This document shows, piece by piece, positions 26,777 through 34,455 of a stretch of 47,953 nucleotides of DNA (positions within the stretch are counted from its first letter, which is position 1; the number at the start of each line of letters is the position of its first letter). The translations under genes and the position numbers were made by a program. The notes beneath the pieces were generated by a model. It searched no databases. It was not told where the DNA came from and worked only from the letters and a program-made list of their open reading frames with translations. This DNA comes from a virus, in IMG/VR virus record IMGVR_UViG_3300045931_000138, positions 1 to 47,953 of that record; one strand, 5' to 3'.

Positions 26777-27564
26777 ACATCGTCTACGCCATCCCCAGCA
26801 GGGGGCGGGCCGCTGTCGTGGGCGACAAAACCATCGCATCCCTCATCGCGGCGGGGGTCGATAGGGCCGATATCCACCTGTGGGTGGATGAGGATGAGGC
26901 TGACGCCTACCGGATGCACGAGAACAGTGTCGGGGAGTTCCATGTAGGCCCGAAACGCACCAGTTTGCGCGACAAACGCAACAATCTGACCCTCCACTAC
27001 CCGAAAGGGCAGCGGTTGGTGTCCTGCGACGACGATGTGAGCGCATATTGGTACGCCAGAACCCGGAAACGGCCCCTCACACCCCTGAAAGACCTCCCAC
27101 GGCTCGCTGAATGGGCGTTCGACACCGCAGACAGCCTCGGGATCGGGCTCTGGGGGCTGTACCCGATAGATAACCCCTTCTTCATGCGCCCGTACGCCAC
27201 AACCGACCTCAGATTCATCCCCGGCCCCACTTTGGGCTACACAACGACCGGGGATGACACCGAACGGACCACCGTGGACGAGAAGGACGACATCGAGCGC
27301 TCAATCCGGTTCACCATCCGCGATGGGGGGGTTCTGCGCATCAACTGGGCCTCATTCAGCACCTCCTACTACACGGAGGGGGGCGGGATGCAGTTGTACC
27401 GCACAGATGAGTCCATAACCGATGGTGCACTGCGCCTCGCCGCCATGTACCCCCAGTTCATCCGCCTCAGGCAGCGGTCCAACCATCGGGGGACCGCTGA
27501 GGTCGATCTGGCGCGCGGATACGCCGTTTGCCCACCTATCCCCGCGCCCAAGGAGTGGATGTAG
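26773..27564 (+). CDS. TET-associated-type GT-A glycosyltransferase (TAGT-like), 263 aa
   Basis: Starts IVYAIPSRGRAAVVGDKTI with the Ser-Arg-Gly-Arg nucleotide-binding loop, has HLWVDEDEADAY and then LVSCDDDVSAYWYAR, Asp86-Asp-Asp88 being the GT-A metal motif. The whole layout agrees with the TET-associated glycosyltransferase family described from phage genome context by Iyer and co-workers. GTG 26773 overlaps the previous stop (GTGA). Probable role: transfer of a sugar onto the oxidised base, with the 26024 enzyme adding another sugar or the reverse. Confidence 0.8.
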   Translation: MNIVYAIPSRGRAAVVGDKTIASLIAAGVDRADIHLWVDEDEADAYRMHENSVGEFHVGPKRTSLRDKRNNLTLHYPKGQRLVSCDDDVSAYWYARTRKRPLTPLKDLPRLAEWAFDTADSLGIGLWGLYPIDNPFFMRPYATTDLRFIPGPTLGYTTTGDDTERTTVDEKDDIERSIRFTIRDGGVLRINWASFSTSYYTEGGGMQLYRTDESITDGALRLAAMYPQFIRLRQRSNHRGTAEVDLARGYAVCPPIPAPKEWM

Positions 27565-27589
27565 CCGTGAAGGGAATAAACTCACGCAC

Positions 27590-28042
27590 ATGACAGGGGT
27601 CAGCCGGACAACCATAGTGAAGACGCGGGATGCCAAGGCCGCCCTCATCCTCCGCCTCGCAGGTGCCTCCTACACCGAGGTCGCGGAGACTGTCGGCTAC
27701 AAGGACGCCACAGCCGCGCGGAACGCCGTCATCCAGGCCCTCGCCAAGACGCAGCCCGATGAGGTGCAGGTGAACGAACTGCGGGCCGTCGATTCAGCCC
27801 GCCTGGAGCGCCTGTTGAGAGGTGTGTGGCAGAAAGCCACCTCACCCACCGACCCGGAGCACCTACAGGCCGCGAAGTTGGCTATGAGCCTCATCGACCG
27901 GCACATCAGGCTCCACGGGCTCGACGCCCCGCAGGAGGTTGTGGTCTACAACCCTGCTGCCGCCGAGATCGACGCCTGGGTAGCCAGGATGGTCAAAAAC
28001 GATGCCACCAACGTGATCGAGGGGGAGGTTGTCGATGCTTGA
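27590..28042 (+). CDS. terS: Probable small terminase subunit, 150 aa
   Basis: HTH-containing helical protein: KAALILRLAGASYTEVAETV, GYKDATAARNAVIQAL as the DNA-binding unit, then a coiled-coil-like RLERLLRGVWQKATSPTDPEHL and LIDRHIRLHGLDAP, the usual core of small terminases that recognise the packaging site and regulate the large subunit. ATG 27590 is chosen by reading frame quality; the AAGGGA upstream is far, so initiation may be weak. Located just ahead of the RHH-like gene and the large terminase. Confidence 0.65.
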   Translation: MTGVSRTTIVKTRDAKAALILRLAGASYTEVAETVGYKDATAARNAVIQALAKTQPDEVQVNELRAVDSARLERLLRGVWQKATSPTDPEHLQAAKLAMSLIDRHIRLHGLDAPQEVVVYNPAAAEIDAWVARMVKNDATNVIEGEVVDA

Positions 28043-28391
28043 GGAAGCCGACATAGATGCCTACCTGAGCAGCGGCGTATCAGACGTCGATTGGAAGAGA
28101 CGCCTCACCGAGCAGCAGCAGGCCATCCCGGTGAAGAAGAAGATGCGCCTGAAGCACGTGAACCTGGAAGTCCCGCCGATCATGTGGATGAAGGCCGGTG
28201 AATCCGCCAGGGCGAGGGGCATGACCCTGTACGCCTGGTACCGGGAGGCCCTGGCCCGCCAGATACAGAGGGACATCGGGATACCTATGGAGGTCACCCT
28301 CGCTGATGCCCCCGCCCCCAAGCGCGACTACGGGAAGACGTCGTGGGAGCGGGCCAAGGAGGCTGAGGATGCCGCAGCACGAGGAGATTGA
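28035..28391 (+). CDS. Ribbon-helix-helix-like protein, 118 aa
   Basis: ATG 28035 overlaps the previous stop and is preceded by GGGGGAGG. RLKHVNLEVPPIMWMKAGES and ARARGMTLYAWYREALARQI read as a beta strand plus two helices of the Arc/CopG type, followed by a basic, Pro-rich tail. In this position similar proteins may aid terminase assembly or regulate the late operon. The role is inferred from position. Confidence 0.6.
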   Translation: MLEEADIDAYLSSGVSDVDWKRRLTEQQQAIPVKKKMRLKHVNLEVPPIMWMKAGESARARGMTLYAWYREALARQIQRDIGIPMEVTLADAPAPKRDYGKTSWERAKEAEDAAARGD

Positions 28392-29724
28392 CCCCAACGT
28401 CTATAGGCGTTGGACGCCAGCGGCGCAGGAGGCCGCGCTGCAAAGGTTGCATCAGGTGCAGCAGAGTGCGTGGCGCCCCTTCTACTGCCAGAACCTCACC
28501 TGCGACGGGGCACCGCACGACAACTGGAAATGGAACCACGCCAGAGCCGATCAGCGCCCACCGCAGGACAAGGATTGGCTGGTGTGGCTGCTGATGTCGG
28601 GGCGCGGTGCCGGTAAAACCCGCGCCGGTACCGAATGGACGCACCGCATGGTGAAGAAGGTGCCCCGGATAGCCCTGGTAGGTGCGACGGGTGCCGATGT
28701 GCGTGACGTGATCCTTGAAGGGGAGGCGGGCATCCTCACACTCGCCGCGCCTGGGGAAAGACCCAACTATGAGCCCTCCAAACGCCGCCTCACCTGGCCG
28801 AACGGGGCGATAGCGTCCCTCTACAGCGCGGAGGAACCGGACCGGCTCCGTGGGCCTGAGCATTTCGCGGCGTGGCTGGATGAGGCTGCCTTCTACGCAC
28901 TGGTGCAGGAGGTGTGGGACAACCTGATGTTCGGGCTGCGCATGGGGAAACAGCCCCGTGTCGTGGTCACCACAACCCCGAAACCCCGTGCCTGGTTGAA
29001 AGACCTCATCGTTGATGAGCGCACCAGGCTGAGCAGGGCCACCACCTACGACAACCTCGCCAACCTGTCCCCGGTGTTCGCCGAGCGCGTCATCAAACGC
29101 TATGAGGGCACCCGCCTGGGCAGGCAGGAGTTGCATGCGGAACTGCTCACCGATGTTGAGGGCGCCCTGTGGACGTGGGAGATGATCGAGCAGGGCCGGA
29201 TCGTGAAACCCCCCGACGACATGCAGCGCATCGTCATCGGCCTGGACCCGGCTGGTACCCGGAAGACGGCCAGCGATGAGACGGGCATCGTGGTGGTCGG
29301 GTACAGGAACGGTGAGACGTACATCCTGGCCGACCGCAGCGGCCATTACAGCCCGCACGGGTGGGCCTCCGTAACCCGCGCGCTCTACGAGGAGTTCGAG
29401 GCGGATGCGGTGATCGCGGAAACCAACTACGGCGGGGAGATGGTGACACACACCCTCAGGACATCGGGCGTCAAGGCGCGGGTCATCACAGTGTCGGCCC
29501 GCAGGAACAAGTCGCTGCGCGCGGAACCTGTGGTGGGTTTGTACGAGCAGGGGAAGGTGCACCACTGCGGCGCCTTCCCCGAACTGGAGTCGCAACTGAC
29601 GGAGTGGGTGCCGTTCGACGCGGACAGCCCCGACCGCCTGGATGCCCTCGTGTACGCGGTGTCCTATGTGGCTAAGGGGCTGGTGCCCGCTAGAGTAGCC
29701 TCTCCCCTCCAACTGGTGCAGTAG
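28369..29724 (+). CDS. terL: Terminase large subunit (ATPase-nuclease)
   Basis: 451 residues. Walker A SGRGAGKT (77-84), Walker B AAWLDEAAF with Asp171-Glu172, coupling motif VVTTTPKPR (199-207), and RNase H-like nuclease part beginning IVIGLDPAG (Asp293) with AVIAETNYGG and DRLDALVYA supplying further acidic residues. It cuts concatemers and drives DNA into the prohead through the portal. Start 28369 follows AAGGAGGCTGAGG; it overlaps the previous gene by 23 bases. Confidence 0.95.
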   Translation: MPQHEEIDPNVYRRWTPAAQEAALQRLHQVQQSAWRPFYCQNLTCDGAPHDNWKWNHARADQRPPQDKDWLVWLLMSGRGAGKTRAGTEWTHRMVKKVPRIALVGATGADVRDVILEGEAGILTLAAPGERPNYEPSKRRLTWPNGAIASLYSAEEPDRLRGPEHFAAWLDEAAFYALVQEVWDNLMFGLRMGKQPRVVVTTTPKPRAWLKDLIVDERTRLSRATTYDNLANLSPVFAERVIKRYEGTRLGRQELHAELLTDVEGALWTWEMIEQGRIVKPPDDMQRIVIGLDPAGTRKTASDETGIVVVGYRNGETYILADRSGHYSPHGWASVTRALYEEFEADAVIAETNYGGEMVTHTLRTSGVKARVITVSARRNKSLRAEPVVGLYEQGKVHHCGAFPELESQLTEWVPFDADSPDRLDALVYAVSYVAKGLVPARVASPLQLVQ

Positions 29725-29734
29725 TGTGCTGACC

Positions 29735-30058
29735 ATGCCGACGGACTGGTTTGGCTGGGTTGCGGCCAGCCTGATCGCAGTCGTGGGGGTCGGTAGGTTG
29801 ACCCGGTTGACGGCTGAGGACTCCTGGCCCCCGGTGGCGTGGCTGCGCCACAAGTGGGTGGCCCGGTTCAACGGCAGCGGCTGGGTCGATCTGGCTATCT
29901 GCCCTTTCTGCCAGGCCCCTTATCACGCAGCGGTGGCGGGCTTGTGGGCGTGGGCGACAGACTTCCATTGGACATGGTGGGTTTTCTACGGGTGGCTGTC
30001 AGTGGCCTACCTAGCCGCCATGCTTGTGGCCAGAGACATCCCTGACGGGGAGGCATGA
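29735..30058 (+). CDS. Membrane protein of DUF1360 type, 107 aa
   Basis: Three hydrophobic segments (WFGWVAASLIAVVGVGRLTR, YHAAVAGLWAWATDFHWTWW, FYGWLSVAYLAAMLVA) and a CPFC knuckle in DLAICPFCQAPYH match the DUF1360 pattern of small membrane proteins that recur between terminase and portal genes in actinophages. Function unknown. A GTG at 29726 adds three codons and is an alternative start; neither has a strong ribosome-binding site. Confidence 0.65.
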   Translation: MPTDWFGWVAASLIAVVGVGRLTRLTAEDSWPPVAWLRHKWVARFNGSGWVDLAICPFCQAPYHAAVAGLWAWATDFHWTWWVFYGWLSVAYLAAMLVARDIPDGEA

Positions 30059-30059
30059 T

Positions 30060-31820
30060 ATGGCGCGACCGCGCAGGGTTGATCCCCTACCGCCCAACGG
30101 GTTCGTTGCTAGTGCGGTGAGGCTGCCCGCCATGCGCGGGATGACGTTCGCCAACGCGCAGGGGTGGCATCCGGTGGCGTGGGAGTACTACAACACCATC
30201 GGTGAACTCAGGTTCATAGCGAACTGGGTGGGGAATGTGATGTCCCGCGCCCAACTGAAAGCGTTCCATTTCAACGGGGAGGCGTTCGAGCCGGATGACA
30301 GCGGGGTCGCCGCTGAGACACTGGCCTCCTACTTCGGCGGGGCGCAGGGCCAGGCACAGATGTTCCAGGCGACAGGGGTGAACCACACCATCACTGGTGA
30401 GGCGTACCACGTGATGGTGGGTGATGAGGAGTGGCATGTTCTGAGCAGCGGCGCGGTGACACAGGGTGTGAACAAAGATGTCACCGCACATATCGGCAAC
30501 GAGCGCCACATTCTCCGCCCCTCCGACCTCGCCATGCGGGTATGGGTGCCGCACCCCCAGAACCCGGAGATGGCGGATTCACCTGTCCGTAGCAACCTCG
30601 CTACCCTCAGTGAGATAAAGCGGCTGAACGAGCACATCTCCGCACAGTTGGACAGCCGCCTCGCTGGTGCGGGCATCCTGTTCATGCCAGCGGAGATCCA
30701 GTTCGCCACCCCCGAGGGCGTCGATTCCCAGGCGAACCAGGCCGATGCGTTCATGCAAATCCTGGGCGACGCCATGATGACCCCCATCAAGGACCGTGGA
30801 TCGGCTTCCGCTGTTGTGCCCATCGTTGTCACAGCACCCGGCGACAGCCTCGACAAGGTGCAGCACCTGACCTTCTGGACACCCCTGGACGAGGCGTCCA
30901 TCAACATGCGGGACAGTGCTGTGCGCCGGTTGGCGCTGGGCCTGGACACCCCCCCGGAGGTTCTGCTGGGTGTGTCCGACAGCAACCACTGGAGCGCCTG
31001 GATGGTGGACGAGTCCGCTATCAAGTCGCACCTGGAGCCGAAGTTGCAGGTGGTGGCGCAAGCCGTCACCGACTCCTACCTGCGCCCAGCACTAGAGGGC
31101 GAGGTGCCGGACCCGGAGAACTACTACGTATTCGCGGACACCAGCCAGATACGTATCCGCCCGAACCGCAGCAACGAGGCCATCGAACTGTACGACCGCG
31201 GCGAACTGTCCGGAGACGCCCTGCGCCGGGAGACGGGGTTCGCCAAGGAGGACGCCCTGGAGTACGAGGAGTTCATCACCTGGCTGCTGCGCAAGGTCGC
31301 CACCGGCTCCACATCACCGGAGCAGACGGTTGCCGCCCTCGCCCGCCTGGGTGCGGACCTCGGTATCGCCCCTCCCCCGGAGCCGAACAGGGAAGCGCCT
31401 GACGACATGCGCACAGATGTTGATTGGCGCCGCCGCCGCCGCCCGGATCAGCGCCGCCCCGACCAGGACCGCGCCCTCACCAGGACCGACACGAAAGCGG
31501 GCCTCCACGCAGCCTGCGAGGTGCTGGTGCTGCGCGCACTGGAACGGGCGGGCAACAAGTTGTGCGACGCCAGGGCACGCTCCAACGGGCTCGGTGAGGT
31601 GCAGGCGGGGCGCCGCTACCTACAGGCGTCCGGTTCACCGGACGTGCTGCTGGAAGGCACCTGGGAGTTCGCCAGGGAGATACTGCCCAAGTTGTCGGAG
31701 CAGCCTGAAGCAGTCCTCTCAGTGCTCGACGTGTACGTCAGGGGCCTGCTTACCGCCCGAACCGAACACACATCTGAGGCGCTGATGGCAGCATTGGCGC
31801 AACTGGAGGTGGCAGCATGA
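30060..31820 (+). CDS. Portal protein
   Basis: 586 residues. GELRFIANWVGNVMSRAQL at the N-terminus, SASAVVPIVVTAPGDSLDKV in the middle and RLALGLDTPPEVLLGVSDSN then HWSAWMVDESAIKSHLEP are typical of actinophage portals, which form the dodecameric DNA channel at one capsid vertex. Residues after about 450 make an Arg-rich linker (RRRRRPDQRRPDQDR) and a helical C-terminal domain that is longer than in minimal portals. Start 30060 follows GGGGAGGCATGAT. Followed in a 4-base overlap by the protease gene. Confidence 0.9.
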   Translation: MARPRRVDPLPPNGFVASAVRLPAMRGMTFANAQGWHPVAWEYYNTIGELRFIANWVGNVMSRAQLKAFHFNGEAFEPDDSGVAAETLASYFGGAQGQAQMFQATGVNHTITGEAYHVMVGDEEWHVLSSGAVTQGVNKDVTAHIGNERHILRPSDLAMRVWVPHPQNPEMADSPVRSNLATLSEIKRLNEHISAQLDSRLAGAGILFMPAEIQFATPEGVDSQANQADAFMQILGDAMMTPIKDRGSASAVVPIVVTAPGDSLDKVQHLTFWTPLDEASINMRDSAVRRLALGLDTPPEVLLGVSDSNHWSAWMVDESAIKSHLEPKLQVVAQAVTDSYLRPALEGEVPDPENYYVFADTSQIRIRPNRSNEAIELYDRGELSGDALRRETGFAKEDALEYEEFITWLLRKVATGSTSPEQTVAALARLGADLGIAPPPEPNREAPDDMRTDVDWRRRRRPDQRRPDQDRALTRTDTKAGLHAACEVLVLRALERAGNKLCDARARSNGLGEVQAGRRYLQASGSPDVLLEGTWEFAREILPKLSEQPEAVLSVLDVYVRGLLTARTEHTSEALMAALAQLEVAA

Positions 31821-33649
31821 CCGCTCAGCAGGATTACAAGGCTGACCTCGACGACGAACTCGACGAGGAGATCGACGATCTCGACGACCTGGAGGATGAG
31901 GACGACTGGGAGCCGGATGAGGAGGATGACGACCTGGAACTCGCCGGTCCCCTCATGTGGCACGGGTGCCTCGCCCCCGAGGGCATCATGTCCGGGGATG
32001 GCCGCATGTTCAGCGAGGGTGCCCTGACCTGGCGGGACCTGCCCCTGCCGCTGCGTGTGCAGGAGGCCGATACGGGTGCGCACAACGGGGCCATCGTCAT
32101 CGCCACCATCGACCGCATCGTGCGACGCGGCGAAAGAGTCATGGGTGAGGGCAAGTTTGTTGACACCGCCGACGCGGACAGGATCGTCGGGATGGTGGCC
32201 GAGCGCGCCTACCGTGGCGTCAGCATCGACGCCGATTCGGCGGAACTCGCCGAAACCGCTGAGGAGAACGCCGTTGAGTTCTCCAAGGGCCGCATCTGTG
32301 CAGCCACCATCGTCGCCATCCCCGCATTCGCGGAGGCCTATATAGCACTCGGGCCGCTGCCGGATGAGGAAGATGAGGTGGCGCCCGTGGTTGCTGCGGG
32401 CATGGATTTCCGTGATGTGAGCACCGAGGAGCGGGACCGGTTGAAGAAGAAGGGCCAGGCGATGCCCGACGGCTCCTTCCCCATCGCCAACTGCGAGGAT
32501 CTGCATAACGCGGTGCAGGCCATCGGGCGGGCCAAAGACCCGGATGCCGTGAAGCGCCATATCAAGCGCAGGGCCGGTGCCTTGAACTGCCCCGACTTCG
32601 AGTTGCCCGAGGGGTGGGCGGGTGAGGCGGAGGACTTCGCACGCGGACCCGGTTGGGTGACCAACCCGCGCGAAACGAGGCGTATCCACGCATACTGGAC
32701 GAAGCCCGGCCACAAGGGCTACGCCAAAGTCAAGTGGGGGACGCCTGGTGACTTCACCCGCCTCCGCAGGTTCCTGTCGAAGTACATCCAACCCGAGTTC
32801 CTGAACCGCACCGCTGCGCAATGGCACCACGACGCTCTCGGCTACTGGCCGGGTGAGTTGGGTATGCCAGGCAACCCGCCAGCAACGAAGGAGAACCGTC
32901 GCCGCGCAGCGAGGCACGCGCATGCGGTGAACCTCGTATCGGCAGCGGAACTGGCAGTTACCCCCTCCTGGTACTTCGACAACCCCGGTTTCACTGAGCC
33001 GGTGGCCCTCACCGTGGACGGGCAACACGTGTACGGGCACATCGCCACCTGGCAGACATGCCACGTGGGCATCAAGAACGTGTGCACCACAGCCCCCCAC
33101 TCCGAGCACGACTACGCCTACTTCCGCACAGGCGCCGTGCGCACAGACAAGGGCCTGGTCAGTGTGGGCCAGATCACTATGGGCACCGGGCACGCCGGGT
33201 TGCAGGCGAACCCCCGTGAGACCGCCGCCCACTACGCGGACACCGGCACCGTTGTCGCTGATGTCGCGGCTGGTGATGATGACCACGGCATCTGGATATC
33301 GGGGTGCCTCCGCGAAGGGGTCACCGCACAGCAGGTCCATGCCCTGCAAGCGGGTGCGATCAGCGGTGATTGGCGCAACATCGGCGGCAGCCTGGAACTG
33401 ATCGCCGCCCTCGTGGTCAACGTGCCGGGGTTCCCCATCCCCCGCCCCGCACTCGCAGCGGCAGGCGAGGAACAACTCAGCCTCGTAGCCGCAGGTGTAG
33501 TGCAGGATGGGGTGGACGTGGGCAGCATCACCGACGCGGTTGTAGCCGAACTCAAACGCAGGGACGCAGTAGCAGCCAAACTCCACGCATCCAAACTCGT
33601 AATCAACGAGGAGCGGGTGAGAGCCCTAACTGCTGCTTTGGAGCATTGA
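31817..33649 (+). CDS. Multidomain capsid maturation protease, 610 aa
   Basis: After a very acidic N-terminal tail (residues 1-42) comes a prohead-protease-like domain (PLMWHGCLAPEGIMSGDGRM to KGRICAATIVAIPAFAEAYI, about 45-180). Then AMPDGSFPIANCEDLHNAVQ, with a short Lys/Arg-helix domain, a WGTPGDFTRLRRFLSKYI module (about 290-350) and a large C-terminal domain (about 390-580) with GHIATWQTCHVGIKNVC and GIWISGCLREGVT. This mosaic is known from actinophage capsid proteases. It cleaves scaffold and capsid proteins during maturation; the extra domains may be structural. Stop is followed by a terminator. Confidence 0.82.
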   Translation: MTAQQDYKADLDDELDEEIDDLDDLEDEDDWEPDEEDDDLELAGPLMWHGCLAPEGIMSGDGRMFSEGALTWRDLPLPLRVQEADTGAHNGAIVIATIDRIVRRGERVMGEGKFVDTADADRIVGMVAERAYRGVSIDADSAELAETAEENAVEFSKGRICAATIVAIPAFAEAYIALGPLPDEEDEVAPVVAAGMDFRDVSTEERDRLKKKGQAMPDGSFPIANCEDLHNAVQAIGRAKDPDAVKRHIKRRAGALNCPDFELPEGWAGEAEDFARGPGWVTNPRETRRIHAYWTKPGHKGYAKVKWGTPGDFTRLRRFLSKYIQPEFLNRTAAQWHHDALGYWPGELGMPGNPPATKENRRRAARHAHAVNLVSAAELAVTPSWYFDNPGFTEPVALTVDGQHVYGHIATWQTCHVGIKNVCTTAPHSEHDYAYFRTGAVRTDKGLVSVGQITMGTGHAGLQANPRETAAHYADTGTVVADVAAGDDDHGIWISGCLREGVTAQQVHALQAGAISGDWRNIGGSLELIAALVVNVPGFPIPRPALAAAGEEQLSLVAAGVVQDGVDVGSITDAVVAELKRRDAVAAKLHASKLVINEERVRALTAALEH

Positions 33650-33660
33650 GGGCAGAGTGG

Positions 33661-33692
33661 ACCCACCCTGGGGGTATCCAAGGGTGGGTTTC
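33661..33692 (+). terminator. Intrinsic terminator after the protease
   Basis: ACCCACCCT (33661-33669) pairs with AGGGTGGGT (33681-33689), followed by TTCTG. It begins 12 bases past the protease stop, so packaging/protease transcription can end before the capsid unit. Confidence 0.75.
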
Positions 33693-33960
33693 TGCTTCGT
33701 CGCACATCAGGCGTCGTTACGTCCCAGGGCCAGCGTTACCTGCTGCCCACGACCGGGTATCTCCTGCTGGATCAGGTGGGCACCATCCCACTCCGCACCG
33801 GGTGTCCCTTGAAGCGGTCGCCCAGCAGGCACGGTAGTTTCATCCGGCTCTGACCCGGGACGGCATCCCTGGTGAGGGGACCGCCCCCTTTGTTTGATAG
33901 CCTGGGGCCACGGCGCTTCAGCGAGCCCTAGGGTAGCACCTCGATGGCCCTACCCAACGC
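33693..33960. other. Non-coding stretch upstream of second terminator
   Basis: No convincing gene on either strand. TAGCCTGGGG at 33898 resembles the -10 plus G-run of the minus-strand promoters but reads rightward and lacks a matching -35. A rightward promoter for the capsid unit is expected somewhere in 33693-34455. Confidence 0.4.
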
Positions 33961-33995
33961 AACCCCCCTTGGTCCTCCACACCAAGGGGGGTTTT
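33961..33995 (+). terminator. Strong intrinsic terminator
   Basis: AACCCCCCTTGG (33961-33972) pairs perfectly with CCAAGGGGGGTT (33982-33993) around a 9-base loop and is followed by TT. Confidence 0.85.
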
Positions 33996-34057
33996 GCTCT
34001 GTAGGCTGGGGGTGAACCTCAGCGGCGGTCCTCCCCCGTACCACCGCGAGGTATCAA

Positions 34058-34084
34058 GGAGGCCCACTATGAGGGTGGGCCTCC
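34058..34084 (+). promoter_or_regulatory. Perfect 10-bp hairpin before the tRNA-like element
   Basis: GGAGGCCCAC (34058-34067) pairs with GTGGGCCTCC (34075-34084) with loop TATGAGG, followed by GCTTTG. It lies 5 bases before the tRNA-like sequence and could be a processing or termination signal. Confidence 0.6.
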
Positions 34085-34089
34085 GCTTT

Positions 34090-34162
34090 GCCCGTGGTAG
34101 CCCAACGAGTAGAGGCGCCCCGACAAGGGAGTTCAGTGCTGGTGCGAATCCAGCCCACGGGC
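34090..34162 (+). ncRNA. tRNA-like element with degenerate anticodon arm
   Basis: GCCCGTGG (34090-34097) pairs with CCACGGGC (34155-34162), and GCTGG-TGCGAAT-CCAGC (34138-34154) is a standard T-arm stacked directly on it. TAGCCCAACGAGTAGAGGC matches the normal D-arm text TAGCNCA..GGTAGAGC. Total length (73) is that of a tRNA. The anticodon arm GCCCCGACAAGGGAGTT does not form a 5-bp stem with a 7-base loop and lacks U33, so decoding is unlikely. The extra first pair with a terminal C recalls tRNA-His ends. A decayed tRNA or a structured tRNA mimic are both possible. Confidence 0.45.
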
Positions 34163-34205
34163 CTTTGGTCAGGTAGCGTGATACAGAGAGGGGAGGGCAG
34201 TAGAT

Positions 34206-34346
34206 ATCGGATGCAACTGTGGGAGCAAAACGAAGCGCCAGTTCGAGCACACGGCCCCCGATGGCACGAAGACGGTGGTCGCCACCCAGCATGAGGCGAT
34301 CGCCCTGGCCCGCAAACTCGGGGGAGTGTGGAAGATCAAGGAGTAG
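34206..34346 (+). CDS. 46-aa CNCG-motif protein with apparent ATC start
   Basis: The reading frame (I/M)GCNCGSKTKRQFEHTAPDG...KLGGVWKIKE agrees with small phage proteins that begin MGCNCG and contain a beta hairpin plus an ARRxGG-like helix (I recall these as a DUF from actinophage structural regions). No ATG, GTG or TTG exists in frame; the codon at the expected Met is ATC (34206-34208), placed 9 bases after GGGGAGGG, an ideal ribosome-binding distance. Either initiation occurs at ATC, the gene is inactivated by G-to-C change, or the base is an error. It sits just before the major capsid gene. Confidence 0.6.
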   Translation: MGCNCGSKTKRQFEHTAPDGTKTVVATQHEAIALARKLGGVWKIKE

Positions 34347-34455
34347 AGCGGTAGTCCTGTGCTACTGTCTGCTCAGCGCGTCAGCATGATGTACCTCTGC
34401 TGATGGCCTCGCGGAGCGAGGGTGCAATATCGGCCCGACGACCGAGGAGGCCAAA

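Noticed and set aside
28294-29871. Long open frame (525 codons) on the minus strand opposite the large terminase
   Set aside because: It mirrors the terminase codons; the product is His/Pro/Arg-rich without motifs and has no ribosome-binding site. The plus-strand gene has clear Walker motifs.
31616-33586. 656-codon minus-strand frame opposite the capsid protease
   Set aside because: High-GC antisense frame; the protease on the plus strand has recognised domains and normal gene spacing.
33693-33960. Possible small gene between the protease and the second terminator
   Set aside because: Frames such as GVVTSQGQRYLLPTTGYLLL lack any start codon and ribosome-binding site.
34090-34162. Functional tRNA gene
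   Set aside because: No stable 5-bp anticodon stem with a 7-base loop can be formed and U33 is missing, so it is listed only as tRNA-like.
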